Shown here: in pieces, positions 26,361-35,639 of the stretch | Position numbering within the stretch: position 1 is the first letter of the stretch | Layout: each line of letters opens with the position of its first letter | Source: Todiramphus chloris collaris | Lineage: Eukaryota > Chordata > Aves > Coraciiformes > Alcedinidae | NCBI GenBank assembly: GCA_025345505.1 | Contig: JANVCC010000022.1 | Location: 29,823,155-29,887,154 of the forward strand | Direction: 5' to 3' | DNA length: 64,000 bases | Program-made: the position numbers and the translations under genes | Notes under the pieces: generated by a model | Seen by the model: only the letters and a program-made list of their open reading frames with translations | Told to the model about the DNA's origin: nothing | Database searches by the model: none

Positions 26361-26369
26361 ACTAATTAG

Positions 26370-27340
26370 TTCTTATATCTCTGCCATTATCTGTTTCTCT
26401 AGCTTTGGTTCAGCTCTGCAGGATGAAGCCTGCTAGGAGACAACAGCTGAGAATTATTTGATTGGAAACTTAGAGGCAGCTATGGTCAAGAGACTTCATA
26501 TGAGCAATTGTCGATGCCTGTGTTTGTCTGTGTACCTCAATTTATCCCTGTATATTAAGGCATCTGTCAAAGCGGTGTTTAAAAACAGCCTTCCTATAAG
26601 CTTTCCGATGATTATGGCAGGGAAGATACCAATTTTTTTTTTTCTCTCTTTTAATTACATTTTAATTTGGGTTATTTCCACTATATATATATATTTAACA
26701 AAGGCAGCTCTGTACATATATTTTATTTTAGCGTACATGCATTTTTGCATCAGGACACTATTATGCACCCTCTAAAATGCTCATAAATAGGGACTTGGGC
26801 ATTGCAAACCTTTGTGTGTATCACAGCCACATTAACCCACTTTATTTCCCACTTTTCTCAGGTGTCGATGGCATCTGGTTGTGACAGATGCTTTCTGATA
26901 AAGCCTTTAGATCAACATGCCTTTGGAGACATCAGTGCTCTGTGTTGGTACTTGCAGGCTGCTGTATCCAAATACTCTTCTTTAATTGTCTTATTAAGTA
27001 GAGAATTAAGCTCTGTGCTTTGACTGTTTTGGTGCCAGTGATTCTTATTGTGGGCTTTGGCACGGCACCGCGTTGTGTTTTAAAGAGACAGCATCACTTT
27101 AATGATGTGGGAATTGAGTTGGAGGATAAAAATCCGCTGAGAACAATGGCTGACTGAGAGTACGGTACGTAAAACCTGATTTTATGTTCTTCCCTTCAGA
27201 CTATTAGGTGGGGGGTTTAGTTCAAATGCCTGCAATGATTTAAGAAATAAAAAGCAGAAATTCTCACTGCTGCCAGACCACAGGCTCCTCAGCGCCAGAC
27301 TTGCAGACGAATGTCACATGTTGCTGTATGTTTTGAAAGC
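26370..27340. promoter_or_regulatory. conserved-element-like regulatory block
   Basis: About 1 kb of mostly unique DNA with TAAT-core and E-box-like sites, including ACTAATTAG near 26.36 kb, CTTTAATTGTC near 26.98 kb and ACTTTAATGATG near 27.10 kb. A CpG-containing patch (GGCACGGCACCGCG near 27.06 kb) interrupts the AT-rich texture. A short TA run sits at 26682-26694. There is no coding evidence, and the assignment is by appearance. Confidence 0.3.
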
Positions 27341-27659
27341 ATACCATGTGTTATTCTTTAGCTGTCTCAGTCCTCCCCCCAGCTATATCATCTTCTCCCA
27401 AGCGAATCTCACAGAAAACCTTTTAATGAAATAAACTTTCCTCTTCCTCCCCTCCCACGCAGACCCTGGGATGTGTTGCCCCATACCTGTCACTCTACAG
27501 AAAGGTCTATGTCCGCAAACTTGCAGAAGTGATTTTAACTTGCCTTCATGTAACTCTGCCTCTCATGCTTTAAATCAGGCACTTTTGACACTGATATTGC
27601 AGCTTATGTTGTGTGTAAGGATCAAGAGCTCACAAATGACTAAACATATGGCTAAAACT

Positions 27660-27960
27660 TTTTTTCATGGAATATAATATGTTTCGGTTTAACTCGGCTG
27701 TGGGTCTAGATAACAAATGTTTGCCATTAGAATCATTGCATTTCCAGAAACAATTTTTTACTTCTTCTTTTCTACCGTCTTGGATTAATATTTCCTCCAG
27801 CTAATGACAGAATCGGACATGCAGACTGGATGAGAGCATAGTGTGAATAGTATGAGCTGAAAATGCTGGCATCTCGCTTTATTGCCTACAAAGTTAAGCA
27901 GTTTACCGTGAGGTTGCAAGAATTAATACGAAAGCAAACAGGCAAATCAATCCAGATCTC
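27660..27960. promoter_or_regulatory. enhancer-like block
   Basis: Unique AT-rich DNA with isolated CpGs retained in an otherwise CpG-poor context (TTTCGGTTTAACTCGG, ACCGTC, AATCGGAC, AATACGAAAG). Retained CpGs and TAAT-type cores such as GATTAATA are common in constrained noncoding elements. It runs directly into a GC-rich patch. Confidence 0.25.
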
Positions 27961-28430
27961 TTGGGTCCCTCTCATGGCGGGAGCAGCTCCCAGGGGATCT
28001 GCCTCTGAAATGTTCTTTGAAACCCTCCCGTTGCCCGTCTCCCCAGCCAGCAGCAATGCAGAGCTTTCCCACTGATGGCCAAATTGGATACAGGCGGGAG
28101 GTCAGGGTCCGGGTGTCACTCCCTGCGGCTCCTCCTCCTGATCTGTGGTGCCAGGATGAATGTGGCAGAAGAAGGGGTGGCAACGGCAGGGCTGCCATGG
28201 CTGGTAAAGGCTGCTTCCCATTAGAGCCGCTCCCTGGGGCTGCCTTCCGCAGGAGGTCTGCTCCTGGCTCCGGCTGCGGCTGGAGGCAGCCAGAGCTTTT
28301 GCTCGACATCTCTATTAAGCTTGCTGCACCAAAAAAACTTGCAAGCTGGGGAAGCCTGCCGAGTTGGTCTGGTGGTAGGACTCCAGATTGCATCTCTGAT
28401 AAGGAAGGAACTGCTGGAGCGTTATGTTAA
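27960..28430. other. GC-rich patch, possible minor CpG island
   Basis: Composition rises to clearly GC-rich with moderate CpG content. Long frames are open on both strands (137 codons plus, 148 codons minus), as expected from low stop density; neither looks like a known protein. It could be a weak promoter, or an exon of the gene driven from 14.7-16.9 kb, but there is no decisive splice evidence. Confidence 0.35.
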
Positions 28431-29837
28431 AATAAAGGATAGATGGTGAGGACTGGGGACACCAGAGCAGCTGGTACAAGGGATCATACATGCATATCTG
28501 TGTGTGCTAGCTGTAGGTGCATTCTAGACCTCTGCTGAAAATCCATCATATTTCATTTGTGTTCCTTCTACTTTTTCTCTTTTTCTCTCTCCCTCTCTCT
28601 CCCCCTCGAACGCTGTCGTGAGTAGGATTTACGCAGGTGCCTGTATCCAGCTGTACCTTATTAATTGTAGGTGGTGCTCCCACCAGCCTGGGACCTTAGG
28701 AGACTGGCGTGTCCCAGTTTGCAACCATACTGGAGACTGGATGGGTCTGCATATTTATGCTACTCAAAAGCTTAGATTTGAATCTGTGTTGAAAGGCAGC
28801 ATCCTAGCCTGTCTTGGGCGTTTGGACTTGGAGTTCTCTCTCCAGGAGAAATGAATGATTTATTGGTTTTCTATGAAAACAAGACAGTAATAGAAAGTTT
28901 GTGTTTCATATTTAGGTGTAATTGAGTGCAGTGCTTGAATGATGAGGTGTACAGTGTTCAGAAAAAAAGCTGGCACCATCCCATGCTAGTGCAAGCTTTC
29001 CGACAGGCCGTGTCCCTGACAGATCAATCTGACAAATCCCACTGTGACTGGGTCCTCCTTCCTCACCAGTTCCTCAGGTTTACTGGGGAACTACAGTGTT
29101 CAAACTGGGCTCAGCAACCAGTTGTGTTGTAGCAGCAGAAATACTGCTGTGACATGGTGAGTGCCTATGCAGGGCTCACCAGCCTAAGGGAGAACAAGAG
29201 CTGTGTCCTGCCCCCCTGAAATGTATAGGTTGTGTCTATGGGGAGGAAGATCCTCATCTCTAACCAGTGATATCACAGGGGAACCTGCTGATGAACAGGA
29301 GGCACGTGCGGCTACAGTGAGGTGGGGGGACCATGTGGAATCAAGGTAAAAAGGCAACAGAAAACCAACCATGAGAGAGCAGGAGGAATAGTGCTGCTAC
29401 TTGCAAAACAACTTGTCAATTTTAAAGTGATTTTTCTTCAGTTCAGGAATGAGTTGTATTAATTGTAGCAACTGCTTGATCTTGAGCTGGTGCTGCTCAC
29501 GGAGACGAGATAGGGAGGGGAATATGGGCTTTGGAATTTGGAGCTAGGCCACTTTTTGTCCTAGTGGATGAAAGATCTGTCTAAGGAATTGTTTTATTCT
29601 CTGTCAGGGTACAGGTTTCCAAATGGTGGAACTGGATGCCTTTATCCGTAATTTGAAGGGATCTCAAGAAAAGATTGCTGTATGCCGCCACAGAACTGCA
29701 GCCTTCCTCTCATGGGAGAGCTTGTGGAAGAAGATGGAAGGCACAATTCCCAGGCATCCAGAGTCCTCAAAGACACATTTTGGAGATAAGGAGTTGAAGC
29801 AGAAAACTCTGCTGCTCATATGGACTGGTAGCCTGTA
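28431..29837. other. noncoding DNA, no gene seen
   Basis: No supported gene. A CT-rich run lies at 28.56-28.61 kb. Otherwise this is unique sequence with short frames up to the start of the CR1 insertion. Confidence 0.55.
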
Positions 29838-31270
29838 TAGAATCACAGAATGTCTTCGGTTGGAAAGGACCTCTAAAGGCCATCTAGTCCAACCCCTCTG
29901 CAGTAAGCAGGGACATCCTCAATTGGATCAGGTTGCTCAGAGCCTCACCAAGCCTGACCTTGAATGTCTCCAGGTATGGGGCCCCCACCACCTCCCTGGG
30001 CAACTTGTTCCAGTGTTCCACTACCCTCATAGTAAAGAACTGCTTCTGAACATCTAATCTAAATCTACCCTTCTCTAGTTTAAAACCATTGCCCCTTGTC
30101 CTATCACTACACGCCCTTGTAAACAGTCCCTCCCCAGCTTTCCTGTAGCCCCCTTCAGGCACTGGAAGGCTGCTATAAGGTCTCCCCGGAGCCTTCTCTT
30201 CTCTGGGCTGAACAACCTAAACTCCCTCAAGTTGTCCTATCATAGGAGAGGTGTTCCAGCCCTCTGATCATTTTTGTGTCCCTCCTCTGGGCCCACCCTA
30301 TCAGGTCCATGTCCTTCCTATGTTGAGAATTTCAGAGATGGATGCAGTACTTCAGGTGAGGTCTCATCAGAGTAAAGTGTCAGAATCACCTCTCTCAATC
30401 TACTTTTGATGCAGCCCACGATGTGATTTGCCTTTTGGACTGCAAGTGCACCTTATCGACTCATGTCCAGTTTCTTGTCCACCAGAACCCCCAAGTCCTT
30501 TTTTGCAGATCAGCTCTCTATAACCTCATCCCCTAGCCTGTAACTAATAATGAGGATTGTTCTGACTCAGGTGCAGGACCCTGCACTTGGTCTTGTTGAA
30601 CCTCATGAGGTTCATATTGGCCCACTTCTCCAGCTTGTTCAGGTCCTTCTGGATGATATCCCATCCCTCTGGTATATTGACTGCAACACTCAGCTTGGTG
30701 TCATCTGCAAACTTCATGATGGTGCACTTGATTCTGCTGTCTGTATCATTGATGAAAATATTAAACAGTACTGGTCCCAGTATGGACCCCTGTGGAAAAC
30801 CACTTGTCACCAATCTCCATCTGGACTTTGAGCCATTGATCACTATCCTCCATCTAGCCAATTCCTTATCCACTGAACAGTCCACCCATCAAATCCGTTT
30901 CTCTCCAACTTGGCAAGGAGGACGTTGTGAACGACTGTGTCCAAGGCCTTGCAGAAGTCTGGATTGATGACATCCGTAGCTCTTCCCTTGTCCACTGATG
31001 TAGTCACTCCATAGTAGAAAGCCACTGGTTGGTCAGGCACGGCTTGCCCTTAGTGAAGCCATGATGGCTTTCTCTCACCTCCCTGTCCTCCATGGGCCTT
31101 ATCAGAGCTTCTAGAAGAATCTGCTCCATGATCTTCCCAGGCACAGAGGTGAGGCTGACAGGTCTGTAGTTCCCAGGGTCCTCCTTTTTACCCTTTTAAA
31201 AAATGTGTGTAATGTGTCCCTTTTTCCAGTCACCAGGGACTTCACCTGACTGCCAGGACTCTGAATATAA
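29838..31270 (-). mobile_element. CR1 LINE retrotransposon, 5'-truncated, degenerate
   Basis: On the minus strand this is the 3' third of an avian CR1 LINE. The plus strand begins at 29838 with the reverse complement of the CR1 3' end (TAGAATCACAGAATG, then the hallmark TTGGAAAGGACCTCTAAAGG). Minus-strand translation gives, in order, the linker before the RT core (GEVPGDWKKG near 31.21 kb), RT motif A ([10 protein letters not shown] near 30.95 kb), motif B ([21 protein letters not shown]), the catalytic FADD box at 30700-30711 and the C-terminal CR1 tail (30162 down to about 29885). The endonuclease region and ORF1 are missing. The ORF is broken by a frameshift at about 30.84-30.89 kb and stops near 30.54 kb, so the copy is dead. 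CR1 copies typically lack target-site duplications, and none is visible. Confidence 0.95.
30544..31040 (-). pseudogene. CR1 ORF2 reverse-transcriptase remnant
   Basis: Two overlapping minus-strand frames carry the RT core. The upstream one (31040-30843) includes the motif A aspartate in [10 protein letters not shown]. The downstream one (30885-30544) carries the PQGSILGP motif and FADD at its residues 59-62. They lie in different phases, so a frameshift separates them within 30843-30885. Catalytic residues survive, but the frame is broken and both the N-terminal endonuclease and a continuous C-terminus are absent. It is a nonfunctional relic. Confidence 0.9.
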
Positions 31271-31548
31271 TGGAGATCCTGCATCTGGCATCAGAGTTGG
31301 ATGAGGAGACAGTGCAGCTGCTATTAAGGCTAATCTACCTTTAGCATCTTGCAGGATGGTTTTGAGCTCTCTGGAGTCATTTAACAGTGCTGTCTCTGTC
31401 TCATCTTCTGGAGAAATATCAGAGGTACAGTTTCCCAAACCTTTCTGCTTCCTAGAGACTCTAAGATGCGATGCAGTAGGTTGCCCTCTCCTCCCTGCTG
31501 ACCTGGGCTGCCATGGGTGAGAGTGTTGTGTAGGGCCATTTGGATCAT
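31196..31548 (-). other. open frame crossing the 5' edge of the CR1
   Basis: A minus-strand frame of about 118 codons, without a canonical ATG near its start, opens after a TGA near 31.55 kb and stops at 31196. Its last 25 or so codons are CR1 RT sequence (SWQSGEVPGDWKKG). Upstream residues (for example RVSRKQKGLGNC and DISPEDETETALLNDSREL) are not a CR1 segment I recognise. A second minus frame is also open across much of the same DNA. It may be a diverged CR1 segment, another element into which CR1 inserted, or chance. Confidence 0.35.
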
Positions 31549-31559
31549 GTTTGCAACAT

Positions 31560-33830
31560 CAAAGGATTGAAGCCCTGAATCGGTGTCTAATGTATCTTTC
31601 TAGAGGCAGGGGAATGGGTGCCCAAGTGTTTTCCCAAGAGGGTAGCTTGACTTAGTCCCTGAGAAATTCCATTCAATGTTGCAGCTCTGGAGCCCTGGTC
31701 AAGGGAGTATGGCTGCTTTATATAGCACAGGTTCATAAAGAAAAGCTAGTGAGTGATGACTGCTTTGTGAGATCAAGTGTGACCAAGAGGGCTTTCTTCC
31801 AGCCTCATGTGTGTTACTGTTTCCCTCTCACAGAGACCCCTGTGACCTGTTTGTACTAATGTACTAGATGTGGAGCTATGCCTTGAAACGAGACAGAGCT
31901 TGTGCTAGAGCAGAATGGCCATTTAGCTTCCAGCCCTCCACAGACAGCAAGAGATAGACACGTTCTGCAGCGTGCCTTGTCTGCATACAGACAGGTATGC
32001 AGAGGCCATTCAAGATAACTGCTATAAACTAGAAATGTCCACCAGGTTTCAGACTTGCATTGCTGTGACAGACCTTTCCTCTCGTAAGTTGGTCATGGTG
32101 GTCCATGAGAAGTTACCTAAACCTGGTTGCCTTGATTTATGAAAGAGCTGGTTGTAGGTTTGGTTATTTCCCCTGGGGCTTCTCAGAAAACGATGCTTTT
32201 GCTGTGCTTTCCTTACCTGAGAGAGCCTTTTCTGTGGTCTGCAAAGATCATGTTATCTTTCAGGACATTTGTGGAACACATATGTTACGGCTCTGGTTGG
32301 TAGTGATGCCTCCATGCATTATCTTAGGCAGAAGAATTATTGCATTATTATGTGAGAAGTTCATAGACCTTGTACAGTCCCTTTTTTCAAGGGAGATCTT
32401 TGCCTTAAGTTCATTTACCTTCAGTAGAAGAGCCAGTGTCCTATAGAGGAGAAGGCTGGAATGTGAAATTATAAACTCCACGTTGGACTAGACCTGCGGG
32501 CTAGTATAAAACCACATTTAGCTCGCAGCCAGCCGTGGCGTGTGCTGCCTCTTGGCTCATGTACTGTTAAGGGACGTGAAGAGGTCCCAAAGAGACAGGC
32601 TCCCAGGCAACCTGCTGGAGCTGCTTTTCTCAGTGGAGAAAGAAGGGATGTAAGACACCAAACCTGTAGGAAACCAATCTTCATTAGTTCTGCAACCAGG
32701 CGGACAACTTGCGCTCTTTTATTGACTTTTTATTACAGCAAAAATGACTAGAATAAAAATAGTCTAGGTGCCAAGGGGATAAACAGTGAATTAAAAGGAT
32801 TAAGGTCTGAACATTTTATTGCTTTTAGAAAGATGTTATTAGATTTACTAGCTTAAGTTAAATTTACATGACTGAATTACTTCTTAACTTAGTAATGAGT
32901 TTTGTGGGTAAAAACCCATCTGTTTAGGTGTTTTAGAAGGACTTAATCCAGAATACATCATAACTCTAGACCATTACAGAAGAGTAGAGCAGCTATCTTT
33001 TCTGTCATAGGCTGAATGGATGCTGACTGGGCATTTGAGTCTTCTTTTGGGAGTCAGCATGACCCACACGTTGTGTAGGAATTGATAGCAACTTCAGTGG
33101 GTTAGATAGCAAGGGAGCTATTCCTATGTTGGGAATGTAACTATGTTAGTTACATTGGCAACTGTGATTATTTTAGATCATTTCAGTTTTTGTAAACTCT
33201 TGATACACTTCAAGATAACTGGTTGGGTTTTGTGTCTGGGTTTTGTTAATTTGTTTTTTCGTTTTGTTTGGTTGGTTTGGGTTGTTTTAACATATAAAAG
33301 CCTTTATTTTCTGAACATAACTCATGGCAAACTGATGACTGACAGTGGCAATTCTATTTGACATCACCTGCAAAAAACTTCTCTCCTGATACTTGTTGAC
33401 ATAATCAAGTCAAGCCAAGTTTCAAGCTTCTGCCCTTTAGAAGTGTTCAGCGTTGCTGGTGGTGTGTGTGCTGGCTTCTTCTGAATCCACAAAGATTGTG
33501 TGTGGCTCTTTTTCCCCCCTAAAAAGCTCCTCACACAGCACACTTGCATGTTGGACAGAGTCCAAATTTCCTGCCTCCTGGGGATTCCTTTGCTGTTAAT
33601 TTAAGTGATGGCAAATGCAAACTTCTTGCCAGAGCTCGCTGTGTGTTTTTTGGATGCTTTTTTTAGCTGTTCCCTGAGGGGTCAGCTTTTTGTCCTTCCC
33701 CACTGTACTTTCTGTTGTAGGGAGAGAGGCCTTGAGCTGGAGCTGATTGGTCCCACCTGGCTTTGAATGTGTCTCTGACATGGCCTCAGTACCCAAGTGT
33801 CTGTCACAGTTTTCCAATACTTTGCCTTTG
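31560..33830. other. noncoding DNA, no gene seen
   Basis: No supported gene. Frames are at most 113 codons and unrecognised. A G/T-rich tract lies at about 33221-33288. I recognised no further transposable element. Confidence 0.55.
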
Positions 33831-33839
33831 CTGTTGTTT

Positions 33840-34110
33840 GTACAAAGCTGGGCTTATAATAACACGAGTGTGTATGTAATCTTTATCTTAATAGCAGAAT
33901 GAATCATTCGTGCCTATAAGAGAGTGTGTTGAAGTTCCTATTAGATGGTTGTCGCCAGCACAGTGGCTTGATGATTTTAGATGCTGAATGGAAGTTAAAT
34001 TAGGGGGGAAATGACTATTTTTAATACATATGCAAAATAGCTTTTCTCTTCAAAAGTCATGTGGCGAAGACATGGTGTTAATATGAGACAGAGTGAATGT
34101 GTTGAAGATA
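33840..34110. promoter_or_regulatory. enhancer-like block
   Basis: Unique AT-rich sequence with isolated CpGs (AACACGAG, ATTCGTGCC, GTCGCC, GGCGAAG) and homeodomain-like or MEF2-like AT cores (ACTATTTTTAATAC near 34.01 kb). The texture resembles constrained noncoding DNA. No alignment is available. Confidence 0.25.
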
Positions 34111-34115
34111 AGTGA

Positions 34116-34682
34116 GTGCTCATCTGCTGTAAGTTCAAACTCAAGATTTACGGGATATCTGCTCAAACTGGAGATGTGCAGATAGATCAGATCACAGTAT
34201 GGAAAAGAGCTCACTGGCCACAGTCTCCTTCCAGGGAGATCGTCAGTAGCCAGGAGAGTGTGCTAGCTGGGAAAGCTGGAGGGAAGCTTTTCTGTTTGAA
34301 GTTATCTGTGCCTTTTGCTTACCACCCTCCAAGGGGTCTGCCTTTGTCACTGGCTGGGGCTTTGGCACCTGCCTCATCACCTGCTGCCCAGGGTTATTCT
34401 CCAGGGCTATGTCTTGCTGTGAGGCTTGCGCTTACACAGCTGAGAACTGCTTTGGTTTTGGTTTTACCCCATGTCAGCTATTTTCAGCAGTCCCCCCTCT
34501 TATTTGTCCAGAAAACTTTGTTGAAAGAGCTGTGCAGCAGGGCATGTTCACAGGACAGGGAAGAACAGCATGGGCTTTATGAAGACATAGGTGTTGGAGG
34601 AATGTCATCTGTTCATGCTTCATTTTGCACTCTGCCTCTGCAGGGCACTGCATTTTCCGTGGCTGTCCAGGCTGTACTGTAA
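34116..34682 (+). other. unrecognised 188-codon open frame
   Basis: This is among the longest open frames outside the CpG block. It begins with ATG in AT-rich DNA and runs through a GC-richer stretch. The translation shows no signal peptide, repeat, domain or family that I recognise, and no convincing splice sites frame it. In a 64 kb window one frame of this length is not far from chance, so I do not call it a gene. Confidence 0.15.
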
Positions 34683-34699
34683 GAGCAAAGTGTTTGGCT

Positions 34700-35215
34700 T
34701 AGCACAGAGGTATGTGAACCCAGTCAGTGCATATGGTGGAAAGGCTTTGGTGTGGTTTCCCCTTTCCGGGTGGACAGGCAAGTGGAAATGATGGCGAGGG
34801 AGTGCTCCAGGTCCCTGCATGGAGGTATCAGCCTTTGAGGCTGGGAGCAGTGTGGCAGGCGCAGTCAGCGCCTGGTAAAGTTACAAGGTGACTTGTGAAG
34901 AGCAAACAAGTAGCAGTACAACACTTCAAAATGGTATTCCAGTAAGATAAGCATCTAGACTATCTGGAGGAAAACACAGAGCAGTAGACTCTAGGAATAA
35001 GCATCTACTAGGATACCAGGGTCCTCAGGAATCAATGTCTGAGTATGAAGAGGCTGCAAATTTGTTGCTTTTGGTAACCTATAAAGACCCAAAGAGGGTC
35101 TTGTTCTGCTGTGAGGAGGTGCTTATCCTGCTGTGAGGAGGCAGCTGGGACCAAGGATGTAGCACTGGTAAGCACAGGAAGTGTAATACATTCAGCTCTG
35201 CTTTGCTCCATTCCG
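34700..35215. other. noncoding DNA between the long frame and the old CR1
   Basis: No gene is seen. Some of the sequence just before 35.22 kb may be further diverged CR1, but I cannot align it by eye. Confidence 0.45.
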
Positions 35216-35217
35216 AT

Positions 35218-35625
35218 AGAGATTGACAAATTGGAGAGACTTCAGGGGAAAAAAAAAGTAACATGAGAGCTCGAGGGATTGACTTATGAGAGAAGACCGA
35301 AAGAGCTGAATATGGATAACTTGGCTAAAGGATGACAAATGGAGTGGTTGAGATATAAATCTAGAAATATCTGAAGGGTGTAAACACCAAGGCTATGAAG
35401 AATTATTTAGAGTGGTACAATGGGGTGTAACTAGAAGTAATGGGATGAAATTTAAGAGAAGGCAAATTTCAGTTGAATAATGGGAGAAGCTTTTTGACAG
35501 GGTGATGAATTAGGCCATGGGATGCTCTTCCAGCAGTAGTCCTATTGCTCACTACTTAGGACACAACCGTGTTTATTAAGAAGCCAGAGTTTTCCAGAGT
35601 CTTTATTAAGGAGAGTTTCAAATAA
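35218..35625 (+). mobile_element. ancient CR1-family LINE fragment
   Basis: The plus strand matches, with many substitutions, the C-terminal ORF2 and adjacent part of an old CR1 subfamily. In order there are GACAAATTGGAGAGACTTCA, CTTATGAGAGAAGACCGAAA, AACTTGGCTAAAGGATGAC, AATATCTGAAGGGTGTAAAC, AGAAGTAATGGGATGAAATT and CTTTTTGACAGGGTGATGAA. These correspond to the CR1 tail found across reptiles and birds. The frame is destroyed. It lies opposite in orientation to the 29.8 kb copy and is visibly more diverged, so it is an older insertion. The 5' boundary is uncertain. Confidence 0.75.
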
Positions 35626-35639
35626 TGCCTTCTGGGTTT

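Noticed and set aside
29623-30057. 144-codon plus-strand frame
   Set aside because: Its second half is antisense to the CR1 3' end, so it is a repeat artefact.
30550-30967. Plus-strand frames of 93 and 126 codons
   Set aside because: They are antisense to the CR1 reverse-transcriptase region.
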